Assembly: GCA_905212975.1 (NCBI GenBank)
Contig: CAJMGO010000008.1
Span: 1 to 58,335 of the forward strand
DNA from: CAJMGO01 sp900557305
Lineage (GTDB): Bacteria; Bacillota_I; Bacilli_A; RF39; UBA660
Reading direction: 5' to 3'
Length of the DNA: 58,335 nucleotides
In this document: in pieces, positions 14,595 through 24,220 of the stretch
How positions within the stretch are numbered: the first letter of the stretch is position 1
How the letters are laid out: every line of letters begins with the position of its first letter
Notes under the pieces: generated by a model
What the model was told of the DNA's origin: nothing
Database searches by the model: none
The model's input: only the letters and a program-made list of their open reading frames with translations
Position numbers and translations under genes: made by a program

Positions 14595-16805
14595 ATGATA
14601 AAATTAAAAAATGTTTCAAAATTTTATTATAGTAAAGGTATTATAGCTACTGGATTTACTAAAGTAAATTTAGAATTTAATATAGGAGAATTTGTCGCTA
14701 TAACAGGAGAAAGTGGTAGTGGTAAATCAACTCTTTTAAATGTAATATCTGGACTTGATACGTATGAAGAAGGAGAAATGTACATAAATGGTAAAGAAAC
14801 TAGCCATTATAGTGAACAAGATTTTGAAAACTATAGAAGAATATATATAAGTAACATATTTCAAAATTTTAATTTAGTAAATAGTTATACTGTATATCAA
14901 AATATAGAATTAGTACTCCTTTTAAATGGAAAGAAAAAGAAAGAAATAAAAAAAGAGGTATTAGATTTAATAAAAAAAGTTGGATTATATAAATTTAGAA
15001 ATTCAAAAGTATCTAAATTAAGTGGTGGTCAAAAGCAAAGAGTCGCAATAGCTCGTGCTCTTGCTAAATCAACTCCAATTATAATAGCAGATGAACCAAC
15101 AGGAAATCTTGATAAGAAATCTGCAGAAGGTATTATAAAACTATTAAGTGAAATATCAAAAGATAAATTAGTTATTATAGTAACCCATAATTATGAACAA
15201 GTAGAACCTTATGTAACTAGAAAGATAAAAATGCATGATGGAAGAGTTCTTGAAGATAAAAAAATAAAAGATGTAAAAATAGAAAAAATTACATCTATAT
15301 CTACATATAAAAATATAACTTTATCAAATAAGATAAGATTAGGCGTTAGAAATGCATTTAATATTGTACCTAAATTTTTACTTATACTATTTGTTTATCT
15401 ATTTATGACATTATCTCTTGTATCAGAATACGCATCATCAAAGAAACAAGCTTATATAGCTAGTAAATCTGGATATAATTATATGTTTTCAGACTTAAAC
15501 GATAAGAGAATTGTTATAAAGAAAAATGATAATACAAGTTTTTCTGATACTGATTTTACTAATATTGAAAATATAGAAAATGTAGATTATATAATAAAAA
15601 ATGATTTATTACTTGATAGAGAAATAAATATAACTGATAGCAATAATTTTTGGATATATGGAAATGCAAAAGATATAAACCAATTACAAGAAAAAATAAC
15701 AAAAGGTAAACTTCCAGAAAATGATAATGAAATTGTACTTTTAGGTAGTAAAGATGATTATTATTTAAGTTATATGCAAGATGAATTAATTGGAAAAGAA
15801 CTTTATATAAGTGATATGTATACTGGAGAACTTGATAAGTCATTACCACTTAAAGTAGTAGGTATAGTTTTAATTGATAGTGACACATCAAATACATCTA
15901 TTTATGTAAGACAAAATATTTTAAATAAATTATCCTTCCAAATAAATCAACAATTTAGTGAAGTAAAAGTTAATTTTGAAGGAAAAAATTATAGTCAAAA
16001 TTCAGGGGAATTTAGAGTAGTAGTTAATTCTAATGTACCACAAGGCCAAGTATATATGTCAAAAGAATTAAATTATTTATGTGATAAAGAAAATTGTATA
16101 GGTAAATCTCTTTCTATAACTGCTAAAAATATATATTATACAGATACAATAAATTTAACTGTAACAAATTATTATACAAAGAAAAATTTAAATAAATTAC
16201 TTGGATTACAAGAATATGATTCATTAAATGGAGCAATATTTATAAATCAAGATGATTATAATAAGTTATTTAATAAAGCAACATATCAAAGTAGTATATA
16301 TGTAAAAGACATAAATAAAATAAATGAAACAAATACTGAATTACAAAATATGGGTTTAAAAACTCTATTAATAAAAGATACTTTAGTAGATGGTGGTAGT
16401 ACTGAAATCATTAGAATATTTAGAACTGTTGTAACAATTATATTAATAATTACATTATTCTTTATATCATATTTTGTAATTAGAATAATATTAAAATCAA
16501 GAAATGTATATTATTCAACTATAAGAATGTTAGGCGCTACAAAGAGAATATCAATTCAGTTATTAATTATAGAATTATTAACAGTATTTAATACATCATT
16601 TATTATTTTCTTAATATCAATATATCTAAATTATATAAAAGTTATAAATATAGGATTTTTAAATACTATTTTAGAATACTTAAAACTTAAAGATTATATT
16701 ACTTTATATATCATTTTAGTAATCATGTCATTATTAATAAGTATAAAATTCTCTAAAAAACTATTTAAAAAAAGCGCTATTTCAACAATAAAAGAGGAGG
16801 TCTAA
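14595..16805 (+). CDS. MacB-like ABC transporter, ATPase fused to FtsX-type permease (1)
   Basis: The 736-residue protein joins an N-terminal ABC ATPase to an FtsX/MacB permease. The ATPase has Walker A GESGSGKST (38-46), a signature LSGGQKQRVAIARA near residue 143 and Walker B IIIADEPTGNLD. The first membrane helix lies near residues 255-275 (VPKFLLILFVYLFMTLSL). A large extracytoplasmic domain of about 330 residues follows, then three C-terminal helices (from VVTIILIITLFFISYFVI). MacB-type proteins couple ATP hydrolysis to movement across the periplasmic or outer side and export or remove peptides and lipoproteins. Only one base separates it from a paralogous partner, so the two likely form a heterodimer. 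Own GATAGGAGG site. Confidence 0.9.
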   Translation: MIKLKNVSKFYYSKGIIATGFTKVNLEFNIGEFVAITGESGSGKSTLLNVISGLDTYEEGEMYINGKETSHYSEQDFENYRRIYISNIFQNFNLVNSYTVYQNIELVLLLNGKKKKEIKKEVLDLIKKVGLYKFRNSKVSKLSGGQKQRVAIARALAKSTPIIIADEPTGNLDKKSAEGIIKLLSEISKDKLVIIVTHNYEQVEPYVTRKIKMHDGRVLEDKKIKDVKIEKITSISTYKNITLSNKIRLGVRNAFNIVPKFLLILFVYLFMTLSLVSEYASSKKQAYIASKSGYNYMFSDLNDKRIVIKKNDNTSFSDTDFTNIENIENVDYIIKNDLLLDREINITDSNNFWIYGNAKDINQLQEKITKGKLPENDNEIVLLGSKDDYYLSYMQDELIGKELYISDMYTGELDKSLPLKVVGIVLIDSDTSNTSIYVRQNILNKLSFQINQQFSEVKVNFEGKNYSQNSGEFRVVVNSNVPQGQVYMSKELNYLCDKENCIGKSLSITAKNIYYTDTINLTVTNYYTKKNLNKLLGLQEYDSLNGAIFINQDDYNKLFNKATYQSSIYVKDINKINETNTELQNMGLKTLLIKDTLVDGGSTEIIRIFRTVVTIILIITLFFISYFVIRIILKSRNVYYSTIRMLGATKRISIQLLIIELLTVFNTSFIIFLISIYLNYIKVINIGFLNTILEYLKLKDYITLYIILVIMSLLISIKFSKKLFKKSAISTIKEEV

Positions 16806-16806
16806 T

Positions 16807-19194
16807 ATGATAGAATTAAGAAGTGTTAATAAATATTTTAACAAAGGTAAAAAGAATGAAATACATGTAATTAATAATACTACTCTTAATTTAGATAAAG
16901 GATTAGTAGCCTTCCTTGGAAATAGTGGTTGTGGTAAAACAACTCTATTAAATACCATTGGTGGTTTAGATAAAATAAAAAAAGGAAGTATTTATGTCAA
17001 TGGACAAAAAATAAGTTCTAAATTATCATATAAAGTAGATAAAATAAGAAATTTAAATGTAGGATACATATTCCAGGATTATAAACTTATAGATAATATG
17101 AGTGTATATGATAATGTAGCGCTTGTTCTTACAATAATGGGATTAAAAAATAAAAATGAAATAAAAAAAAGAGTTGAATATGTGCTTGATAAAGTAGGAA
17201 TGTTAAGGTATAAAAAAAGACCTGCAGCCATGTTATCAGGAGGAGAAAGACAAAGAGTTGGTATAGCACGTGCTATTGTAAAAAATCCAACGGTTATTTT
17301 AGCGGATGAACCAACAGGAAATCTTGATAGTAAAAATTCTCTTGAGATAATGAAAATTATAAAAGCAATTTCAAAAGAAAAATTAGTTATTTTAGTTACT
17401 CATGAAACACAACTTGCTAAATTTTATGCTTCAAGAATAATAGAACTAGAAGACGGAAAAATAGTAAAAGATTATATAAATGATCACACAAATGATTTAG
17501 ATTATGATATTGAAAATGAAATATATTTAAAAGATTTAAAAAATCATAAAAAAACAGAAAATATAAATATATACTCTGATAATGAAGAAAAAGTAAATTT
17601 AGATATAGTAATAAAAAATGGAAATATTTATATAAAAAGTAATGATAATAAAAAAATAGAAGTAGTAGATGAAAACTCTGGAATAGAATTTATAAATGAC
17701 CATTATAAAAAAGTAACTTCTAGTGATATAGATAAATATGATTTTGATTTTGATTCTATAATAGATGATAATTATAAGAAAAAATATACTTCTATATTTA
17801 ATCCAATTAAAACAATAACAAATGGATTTAAAAAAATATTTAACTTTCCAATACTAAAAAAGATATTATTAATTGGATTCTTTATTTCAGCTATGTTTAT
17901 TATGTATAGTGTATCATCTATTTCAGCAACTCTTAAAATAGACGATAAAAAGTTTGTAACAAAAAATAGAAATTATTTAGAAATACTTACAAAAAAGATA
18001 AATGTAGGTGATTATTTAAGTTATGAATCAAAAGGAAATATAAATTATTTATTACCAGGAGATTCAATAGTATCATTTAAAGTAAAATACAATGAATATT
18101 ATCAAACAGCTTCTTATGATGATTCATTAACTGGCTCATTATCAAGTATATCTATGATATCTAAAGATGATCTAATATATGGTACTATGCCAGAAGAAAC
18201 TAACGACATAGTCGTAGATAAATTAAGTATAGAAAAACTATTTGGTAATGAAGATTTAGCTAAAATGAGTGGTATTAAAAATATAAGTGATTTATTAAAT
18301 AAACAAGTTTATATAAATAATATGGAACCATTTAAAATAGTAGGTATTACAGATTTATCGAGTCCATCTATATATGTAAATAATAGTGAGTTTATAAATA
18401 TAATTTATAATTCATCAGAAGATGAAAAAAGTATTCAAGATTATAATTTATTTACAAATAAAATAGAACTAAAAGAAGGAAGATATCCTACTAATGATTA
18501 TGAAGTTATAGTTAATATCGGTAATAAAGATGCAATGAAATTAAATAAACAAATAGATACTAAAATAAATAATAATAAACTAACAGTAGTAGGATATTAT
18601 AAAAGCCCAGATGATTTACAATATATGTTAGTAAATAATAATATGATTAAATACAATTTGATAGAAACAAAATCAAATATAATAATATATTCTAATGACA
18701 AAAATAATACATTAAATGAATTTAGAGATTTAAATCTAAATATAAAAGATACTTATATACAAAGTAAAACAAATTATAAAAAAGAAATAAAAGAAAATGT
18801 TCAATCAACTTTATTAATAAGTGGAATAATATTATTAATTTCATTAATAGAAATATTCTTAATGATAAGGTCATCATTCTTATCAAGAATAAAAGAAATA
18901 GGTATTTATAGAGCAATAGGAGTAAAAAAGAAAGACATTTATAAAATGTTCTTTGGAGAAATATTTGCTATTACTACAATAGCTAGTATGCCAGGATTAT
19001 TATTTATGGCTTATGTATTAAAAACATTATCAAATGTAAAATATTTATCTTCATTATTTTTAATTAATCCATTAATAGTTATTATATCTATAATATTTGT
19101 ATATCTATTTAATATAGTAATAGGATTAATTCCAGTATTTAATACATTAAGAAAAAGACCTGCTCAAATATTATCAAGACACGATTTAGATTAA
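16807..19194 (+). CDS. MacB-like ABC transporter, ATPase fused to FtsX-type permease (2)
   Basis: The 795-residue paralogue of the preceding protein has the same layout: Walker A GNSGCGKT (38-45), signature LSGGERQRVGIARA, Walker B VILADEPTGNLD. An acidic linker of about 120 residues is longer than in its partner. Then come a first helix near residues 350-370 (ILKKILLIGFFISAMFIMYS), an outer domain, and three C-terminal helices. The linker (residues ~225-345) is Asp/Asn/Lys-rich and unlike the rest, perhaps disordered. The ribosome binding site GAGGAGG lies in the end of the upstream gene, which indicates co-translation. The stop codon is in the loop of a terminator, ending the operon. Substrate unknown; antimicrobial peptide handling is the usual guess. 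Confidence 0.9.
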   Translation: MIELRSVNKYFNKGKKNEIHVINNTTLNLDKGLVAFLGNSGCGKTTLLNTIGGLDKIKKGSIYVNGQKISSKLSYKVDKIRNLNVGYIFQDYKLIDNMSVYDNVALVLTIMGLKNKNEIKKRVEYVLDKVGMLRYKKRPAAMLSGGERQRVGIARAIVKNPTVILADEPTGNLDSKNSLEIMKIIKAISKEKLVILVTHETQLAKFYASRIIELEDGKIVKDYINDHTNDLDYDIENEIYLKDLKNHKKTENINIYSDNEEKVNLDIVIKNGNIYIKSNDNKKIEVVDENSGIEFINDHYKKVTSSDIDKYDFDFDSIIDDNYKKKYTSIFNPIKTITNGFKKIFNFPILKKILLIGFFISAMFIMYSVSSISATLKIDDKKFVTKNRNYLEILTKKINVGDYLSYESKGNINYLLPGDSIVSFKVKYNEYYQTASYDDSLTGSLSSISMISKDDLIYGTMPEETNDIVVDKLSIEKLFGNEDLAKMSGIKNISDLLNKQVYINNMEPFKIVGITDLSSPSIYVNNSEFINIIYNSSEDEKSIQDYNLFTNKIELKEGRYPTNDYEVIVNIGNKDAMKLNKQIDTKINNNKLTVVGYYKSPDDLQYMLVNNNMIKYNLIETKSNIIIYSNDKNNTLNEFRDLNLNIKDTYIQSKTNYKKEIKENVQSTLLISGIILLISLIEIFLMIRSSFLSRIKEIGIYRAIGVKKKDIYKMFFGEIFAITTIASMPGLLFMAYVLKTLSNVKYLSSLFLINPLIVIISIIFVYLFNIVIGLIPVFNTLRKRPAQILSRHDLD

Positions 19195-19204
19195 TCGTGT
19201 TTTT
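19179..19204 (+). terminator. terminator over the stop codon of the transporter operon
   Basis: ACACGATT-tagatt-AATCGTGT followed by TTTT. The eight-pair stem includes the last coding bases. Confidence 0.9.
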
Positions 19205-19273
19205 ACTTTATCAAAATATTTGAAAAATGGTATAAACTTCCTATTTAAAATTACTGTAGTAGGGGGATAATAT

Positions 19274-19406
19274 ATGAAGATTAACAAATACAAACACCAG
19301 AAGATATTTTAAAATATATGAATATGAAACTGTATTATTTCAAGATGTTGAAAGAGTAGGGCTAACAAAAGTATTGAAATTAGTATTTGATAAAAAAGCA
19401 AAATAA
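19274..19406 (+). pseudogene. short decayed gene of unknown origin
   Basis: GTAGGGGGATAA precedes an ATG at 19274, but the frame stops after 12 codons. Another frame reads QTPEDILKYMNMK, and a third reads YETVLFQDVERVGLTKVLK and DKKAK to TAA at 19404. These pieces look like the two ends of one lost protein. The TPEDILKYM phrase is typical of an N-terminus, but I cannot identify the parent. The gap between the transporter terminator and the next gene holds nothing else. Confidence 0.4.
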
Positions 19407-19472
19407 ACGAAATATTTAAATGAGGACTAACAAAGTACTTTTTTTCATATACTTTACATAGGTGAATGATAA

Positions 19473-20567
19473 ATGAAACGTATAATTAAATTAATTGTCG
19501 GTGTAATGTTTATAATACCTTTTAATGTAAAAGCTATAGATACTAGCGCTAAAAGTGCTGTATTAATGGATATTGATAGTAAACGAATATTTTATAGTAA
19601 AAATATTCATGCAAAACAAAGCGTTGCTTCTATATCTAAAATAATGACATGTATAGTAGCAATCGAAAGTGGTAAACTAGATGAAAATGTAGTTATAGGA
19701 GATGAAATTGATTCAGCATATGGATCAGGTATTTATATTCAAAAAGGAGAAAAATTGAAATTAATTGATCTATTATATGGTCTTATGTTAAGAAGTGGTA
19801 ATGATGCTGCTTTAGCTATAGCAAATTATGTAGGAGGTAGTAAAGAAAAGTTTGTAGAAATGATGAATGAAAAAGCATCTCTTTTAGGAATGAAGGATAC
19901 TGTTTTTAATAATCCAAGTGGCCTTGATGAAAAAGAAGAAAAGGGAAATTTTTCAACAGCTTATGATATGGCAATACTTACAAGCTATGCATATAAAAAT
20001 GATACTTTTAAAGAAATAATAAAGACACAAAAATATAAACTTACAACAAATAAAAACACTTATAGTTGGACAAATAAAAATAAATTATTAAAAATGTATA
20101 AATACGCAACAGGGGGAAAAACAGGCTTTACTAAAATAGCAAAGAGAACTTTAGTTAACACAGCATCCAAAAATAATTTAAATTTGGTAGTAGTAACACT
20201 TAATGATGGTAATGATTTTAATGATCACAAAGATTTATTTGAATATGCATTTAATACATATGAAAGTTATGAAATACTAAAAAAAGGAAATATAGAAATA
20301 GAAGAAGATGAATATTATAAAGATTATAATCTTTATATTAAAAATTCTTTTTCTTATCCACTTGATAATATTGAAAAAAATAATGTAAGTATAAAATACG
20401 AACTTGAAAAAGTAAGGACAAAATCTAACAAAAAAGTAGGAAAAGTTAAAGTATATTTATATGATGATATTATTCATGAAGAAGATATTTTTGTAAAAGA
20501 AAAAGAAAAAGAGAAAAAAATTTCATTCGGTAAGAAAATATGGAAATGGATATGTAGTATATGGTAA
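19473..20567 (+). CDS. D-alanyl-D-alanine carboxypeptidase (penicillin-binding protein)
   Basis: This class C-type low-mass PBP trims the terminal D-Ala from peptidoglycan peptides. The three active-site motifs are present in order: S53-I-S-K56 (VASISKIMTC), S108-G-N (LRSGNDAAL) and K216-T-G (GGKTGFTK). A signal peptide (IKLIVGVMFIIPFNVKA) directs it outside. The C-terminal part resembles the PBP5-C beta domain. A Lys-rich tail ends with a Trp-containing amphipathic segment for membrane attachment. It overlaps spmA by seven bases. In B. subtilis dacB is followed by spmA and spmB and acts on the spore cortex, so this may be DacB in role; by sequence DacF/DacA are equally possible. Confidence 0.93.
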   Translation: MKRIIKLIVGVMFIIPFNVKAIDTSAKSAVLMDIDSKRIFYSKNIHAKQSVASISKIMTCIVAIESGKLDENVVIGDEIDSAYGSGIYIQKGEKLKLIDLLYGLMLRSGNDAALAIANYVGGSKEKFVEMMNEKASLLGMKDTVFNNPSGLDEKEEKGNFSTAYDMAILTSYAYKNDTFKEIIKTQKYKLTTNKNTYSWTNKNKLLKMYKYATGGKTGFTKIAKRTLVNTASKNNLNLVVVTLNDGNDFNDHKDLFEYAFNTYESYEILKKGNIEIEEDEYYKDYNLYIKNSFSYPLDNIEKNNVSIKYELEKVRTKSNKKVGKVKVYLYDDIIHEEDIFVKEKEKEKKISFGKKIWKWICSIW

Positions 20568-21139
20568 CACTATTATGGTCTTTATTTATAATTATAGGTA
20601 TAGTTGTATGTTTTATAAATGGAAGAATGGATATATTGAATGTAAAAATAATAGAATCTACTAAATCAAGTTTTGATATTATATTAAATTTATTTCCAGT
20701 ATTATCTTTATGGTTAGGTCTTGTAAATATAGCAGAAAAATCTGGATTACTTAAGAAATTATCTAATTTGTTTAAACCTATTATGAGAATTCTATTTAAA
20801 GAAATAGATTCAAATGATGAATCATTATCTTTAATAGCTTCTAATTTCATAACAAATTTATTTGGACTTTCATCGGCATCTACACCTCTTGGATTAAAAG
20901 CAATGGAAAGATTACAAAAAATAAATCCTAAAAAAGATACTGCATCAAAAAGTATGATTACGTTTTTAGTTTTAAATACAACAGGATTAACACTTATTCC
21001 AACAACTCTTATATCAATTAGAACATTATACAAAAGTATAAACCCAACAAAAATAATAGTTCCTTGCTTTTTAGCAACTTTAATTGCTACAATATCAGGG
21101 CTTATTATAAATAAAATAGTAGGTAAAAAGTATGAGTAA
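20561..21139 (+). CDS. spmA: spore maturation protein A homologue
   Basis: The 192-residue integral membrane protein has the nucleoside-recognition (Gate) domain of SpmA. Seen are an N-terminal helix, KSSFDIILNLFPVLSLWLGL, the conserved NFITNLFGLSSASTPLGLKAM near residue 110 and LVLNTTGLTLIPTT. SpmA and SpmB are needed for full spore core dehydration in Bacillus and Clostridium. Its start lies inside the carboxypeptidase gene and its end overlaps spmB by eight bases, giving a tight three-gene unit. The arrangement matches B. subtilis dacB-spmA-spmB followed by rluB. Molecular function is unproven in the family. Confidence 0.93.
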   Translation: MVTLLWSLFIIIGIVVCFINGRMDILNVKIIESTKSSFDIILNLFPVLSLWLGLVNIAEKSGLLKKLSNLFKPIMRILFKEIDSNDESLSLIASNFITNLFGLSSASTPLGLKAMERLQKINPKKDTASKSMITFLVLNTTGLTLIPTTLISIRTLYKSINPTKIIVPCFLATLIATISGLIINKIVGKKYE

Positions 21140-21605
21140 TTATATTCTACCAGTAATTGTTTTAGTAATTGTTATGTATGGTGTATATAAAAAAATAGAT
21201 GTATATGATGTATTTATTGAAGGCGCTAAAGACAGTGTAAAACTTGTTATTAATATGTTTCCTTGCATTTTAGCTATGATTTTTGCTGTCAATATATTTT
21301 TAAATAGTGGACTGTTAGAAATTTTTTCAAATAGTAAAATACTTTCTATAATATTAATGAGACCAATTTCAGCAAATGCGTCACTAAGTATTTTAAATGA
21401 TATATTTAAAATATCTGGCCCAGATAGTTATATTGGATTTGTAGGTTCAATTATTCAAGGTTGTACTGATACAACTTTTTATATACTAACGCTATATTTT
21501 GGAAGTGTTAAAATAAAAAAAATGAGATATTCATTATTTGTATGTTTATGTGCTGATTTGATTGGAGCTATATCTGCTATATTTTTAGCAAGACTATTCT
21601 TTTAA
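21132..21605 (+). CDS. spmB: spore maturation protein B homologue
   Basis: The 157-residue membrane protein is the partner of SpmA. It starts MSNYILPVIVLVIVMYGVYKK, continues with the family segment FIEGAKDSVKLVINMFPCI, and contains RPISANASLSILNDIF and GSIIQGCTDTTFYILTLYFGS, all typical of SpmB. Four hydrophobic segments are evident. It overlaps spmA and is separated from rluB by a promoter, so the dac-spmA-spmB transcript probably ends here. Its presence suggests spore formation or inheritance from a spore former. Confidence 0.93.
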   Translation: MSNYILPVIVLVIVMYGVYKKIDVYDVFIEGAKDSVKLVINMFPCILAMIFAVNIFLNSGLLEIFSNSKILSIILMRPISANASLSILNDIFKISGPDSYIGFVGSIIQGCTDTTFYILTLYFGSVKIKKMRYSLFVCLCADLIGAISAIFLARLFF

Positions 21606-21634
21606 TTGATTTTTTTCTATATTTAATTTATAAT
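21606..21634 (+). promoter_or_regulatory. sigma-A-type promoter of rluB
   Basis: TTGATT (21606-21611) overlaps the end of spmB. A 17-base spacer leads to TATAAT (21629-21634), 18 bases before the rluB start. Confidence 0.75.
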
Positions 21635-21652
21635 TTAATTAGGTGATTTTGT

Positions 21653-22372
21653 ATGGAAAGATTACAAAAAGTAATAGCAAATAATGGATATACTTCAAGA
21701 AGAAAAGCAGAAGAATTAATAAAAAAAGGAAGAGTTAAAGTAAATGGAAATATTGTATATGAATTAGGTATTAAAGTAAATCCAAACGATGAAATAGAAA
21801 TAGATGGAAATACTTTAGTAAAAGAAGATAAAGTATATTATATTTTAAATAAACCAAGAGGTATTATTACATCTACAAAAGATGAAAAAAATAGAAAAAC
21901 AGTAGTAGATTTAATAGATGATACAAGAAGAATATATCCAGTTGGTAGATTAGATTACGATACAACAGGACTTATTATATTAACAAATGATGGTGAATTA
22001 ACTAATTTACTTATACATCCTAAAAATTGTGTAGATAAGGTTTATGTAGCAAAAGTAAAAGGATTAGTAGGTAAGAAAGAAATAAATGCATTAACTAATG
22101 GAGTCTATATAGATGGTGTTAAAACATCTAAAGCTAAAGCTAGAATAAAAAAATATGATAAAAAAACTGATACTTCAATTGTAGAACTAACTATACATGA
22201 AGGAAAAAATCATCAGGTAAAAAAAATGTTTGAAGCAATAGGGTATAATGTATTAAAGTTAAAAAGAGAAAGAATTGCCTTTCTTGATCTTACAGGATTA
22301 AAATCAGGTGAATATAGAATATTAAATCCTAAAGAGGTAAAAAAACTGTATTCCTTAGTTGTAAATAGGTGA
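21653..22372 (+). CDS. rluB: 23S rRNA pseudouridine synthase
   Basis: The 239-residue enzyme isomerises a uridine in 23S rRNA, position 2605 in the E. coli numbering. The N-terminal S4 RNA-binding domain (MERLQKVIANNGYTSRRKAE...GRVKVNG) is followed by the RsuA/RluB catalytic domain. The active-site Asp lies in PVGRLDYDTTGLIIL, and later motifs are KVYVAKVKG and HEGKNHQVKKMFEAIG. RluB, RluE and RluF share this layout; the neighbouring spmAB as in B. subtilis (ypuL) favours RluB. Its TGA stop overlaps the ribosome binding region of the next gene. Confidence 0.93.
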   Translation: MERLQKVIANNGYTSRRKAEELIKKGRVKVNGNIVYELGIKVNPNDEIEIDGNTLVKEDKVYYILNKPRGIITSTKDEKNRKTVVDLIDDTRRIYPVGRLDYDTTGLIILTNDGELTNLLIHPKNCVDKVYVAKVKGLVGKKEINALTNGVYIDGVKTSKAKARIKKYDKKTDTSIVELTIHEGKNHQVKKMFEAIGYNVLKLKRERIAFLDLTGLKSGEYRILNPKEVKKLYSLVVNR

Positions 22373-22377
22373 ATAAT

Positions 22378-23637
22378 ATGAATATAAAGAAGTTATTTAT
22401 AATGACATTTATTTTATTAATTATATATGTATTAATACAAATGTCTTTTAAAGATTTAAATCATGGACATGAAATAAAATATGAAATAAAAACTGAAAAA
22501 AAACAATTTAATGTATTAGAAGTATTTACACAAAATTATAAAGATGAAATGGATAATTATTATTTTGAAATAAAATATAATAATACAATATTTAATATTC
22601 AAACAAATAATATATTTAATAAAAAGAACTATGTTATAAGTGATATATATTACTATGAAAATAATGATTATAAATGTATATATCCTATATTCAAAACAGA
22701 AGATATAGTTGTTGATGTTATGTGTAAAAACGGTAATGACATAGAAAATTATACTAATATAAAAGGTAAATATGCAGATATAGATCAATTTGTACTTACA
22801 CTAAAAAAATACAATCCAAGTAATTTTATTGATTCTTCTGATTCTAAAATAACTAATAACTCTATTATTTATTATAAAGAAAATAATACTGAAAATAACA
22901 CAATTGCTCTTGAAAATTATAAAGGATTATATCTTATAAAAGATGATATTAAAAATATTAAATTATTTAACAAAGATGTATATACAAAAAATATAAGTGG
23001 ATTTATAGACAGCTATTATGTTGTAGCAAACTATAATAAAGAATTTGATTCTAATGAAATATATTTAATAAATTTAAATGATGGTAAAAAAACTATTTTA
23101 ACTCGTGATAAGGCTATTTCATTAGATTCAATATATCAAGGTGTTGTAAATAATAAATTGTACTTTATAGATAAATCTAATAAAATTCAATATGAAGTAA
23201 CAAAAGATAGAATAAATAAATACGGAGATATAAATTCAAATATAAAAGTATATAAAAATAAAAAATGGAATGAAATAAGTTTTAGAAAATCTACTACAAA
23301 TGAATATATCATGAGTGATTATAAAATAGATAATACATTTAATAATATAAAATATGAAAAAGTAGATAAAATAGGTAATAAATTTTCTGGTTATTATTAT
23401 TTATATGAAAAAATAAATGGCGAATATAAAGTTTATAGAGTAAATACTCGAAATATTAATATAAGAAAGTATTTATTTACTACTACAAATATAAATAATG
23501 TAGTATATAAAGATGATGTTGTTTATTATATTAATAAAGATACAATTTACAAATATAGTGAAAAAAGTGGTAATAAATCTATATTAAAATCAAGTGAATT
23601 AGAATTTAATGATAATATAAAATTTGAAGTAAAGTAG
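22378..23637 (+). CDS. membrane-anchored extracellular protein, unknown
   Basis: Not recognised. The 419-residue product has one N-terminal hydrophobic segment (LFIMTFILLIIYVLIQMSF), a type II anchor, and a large Asn/Lys/Tyr-rich outer domain. Regularly spaced strand-like phrases (GFIDSYYVVANYN, EIYLINLNDGKKTIL, NKLYFIDKSNKIQYEV, GEYKVYRVNTRN, DDVVYYINKDTIYKYS) resemble beta-propeller blades, as in DUF5050-type proteins. Start is ATG 22378, six bases after AGGTGA; the track-like upstream GTG overlaps rluB. The stop is within a terminator. The propeller reading is from pattern only. Confidence 0.75.
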   Translation: MNIKKLFIMTFILLIIYVLIQMSFKDLNHGHEIKYEIKTEKKQFNVLEVFTQNYKDEMDNYYFEIKYNNTIFNIQTNNIFNKKNYVISDIYYYENNDYKCIYPIFKTEDIVVDVMCKNGNDIENYTNIKGKYADIDQFVLTLKKYNPSNFIDSSDSKITNNSIIYYKENNTENNTIALENYKGLYLIKDDIKNIKLFNKDVYTKNISGFIDSYYVVANYNKEFDSNEIYLINLNDGKKTILTRDKAISLDSIYQGVVNNKLYFIDKSNKIQYEVTKDRINKYGDINSNIKVYKNKKWNEISFRKSTTNEYIMSDYKIDNTFNNIKYEKVDKIGNKFSGYYYLYEKINGEYKVYRVNTRNINIRKYLFTTTNINNVVYKDDVVYYINKDTIYKYSEKSGNKSILKSSELEFNDNIKFEVK

Positions 23638-23656
23638 GGTTATTCCTACTTTTTTT
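23631..23656 (+). terminator. terminator over stop codon
   Basis: AAAGTAGG-gttatt-CCTACTTT followed by TTTT; the TAG stop lies in the 5' arm. Confidence 0.9.
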
Positions 23657-23704
23657 AAGAACTATGTAAAGTATTTAACATATATTATTATTGAGGTGAT
23701 AAGT

Positions 23705-24148
23705 ATGTATCAAATATATCAAGTTATGCCAGGTGAAACTATTGATACTATAGCAACAAAACTTGGAATAAGTTCAGAAAAATTAAGAGAAATAAATGGA
23801 CTTTCAAGTAATCTAATTGTAAGACCTGGTAGTAATATAATTGTACCAGTTACAAATCAAGGAGGATATCAAACATATATTGTAAAAAAAGGAGATAGTG
23901 TATATTCAATCGCAAACTTATATGGAGTAGATTATAAAACTCTATATTCTATAAATGGGTTAAATGAAGGTGAATATATATATCCAAATCAAGAATTAAT
24001 TATTCCAACAGGTAATAATAAAGTATATGTTGTACAAGAAAATGAATCACTAGAAGATGTAATTAAAAAAACTAAAACAAATATAAATGATTTAATGAAT
24101 AAAAATTCTAAACTATTATTAAAAGAAGATCAATTAATAAATTACTAA
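23705..24148 (+). CDS. LysM-repeat protein without signal peptide
   Basis: The 147-residue protein consists of LysM peptidoglycan-binding repeats. The first is YQVMPGETIDTIATKLG...LIVRPGSNIIVP, the second YIVKKGDSVYSIANLYG...YIYPNQELIIP, and a third, partial one is YVVQENESLEDVIKKTK. There is no secretion signal, so it acts in the cytoplasm, in a mother cell, or is released otherwise. In B. subtilis the spore morphogen SafA has LysM at its N-terminus and no signal peptide, and binds SpoVID. A SpoVID-like gene lies at 32778, so a role in spore encasement is attractive but inferred. Start at 23705 is set by GAGGTG. Confidence 0.85.
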   Translation: MYQIYQVMPGETIDTIATKLGISSEKLREINGLSSNLIVRPGSNIIVPVTNQGGYQTYIVKKGDSVYSIANLYGVDYKTLYSINGLNEGEYIYPNQELIIPTGNNKVYVVQENESLEDVIKKTKTNINDLMNKNSKLLLKEDQLINY

Positions 24149-24176
24149 AAAAGATAAAATAATATCTTTTTTTTTT
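24147..24176 (+). terminator. terminator beginning in the stop codon
   Basis: AAAAAAGATA-aaataa-TATCTTTTTT followed by more T. Confidence 0.85.
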
Positions 24177-24220
24177 ATTACATTTAAGGTATAATATAAA
24201 AGAATGGAAGGATGATAAAA

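Noticed and set aside
20470..21033. Minus-strand ORF of 187 codons across the carboxypeptidase end and spmA
   Set aside because: It is antisense to two well-identified genes and resembles no family.
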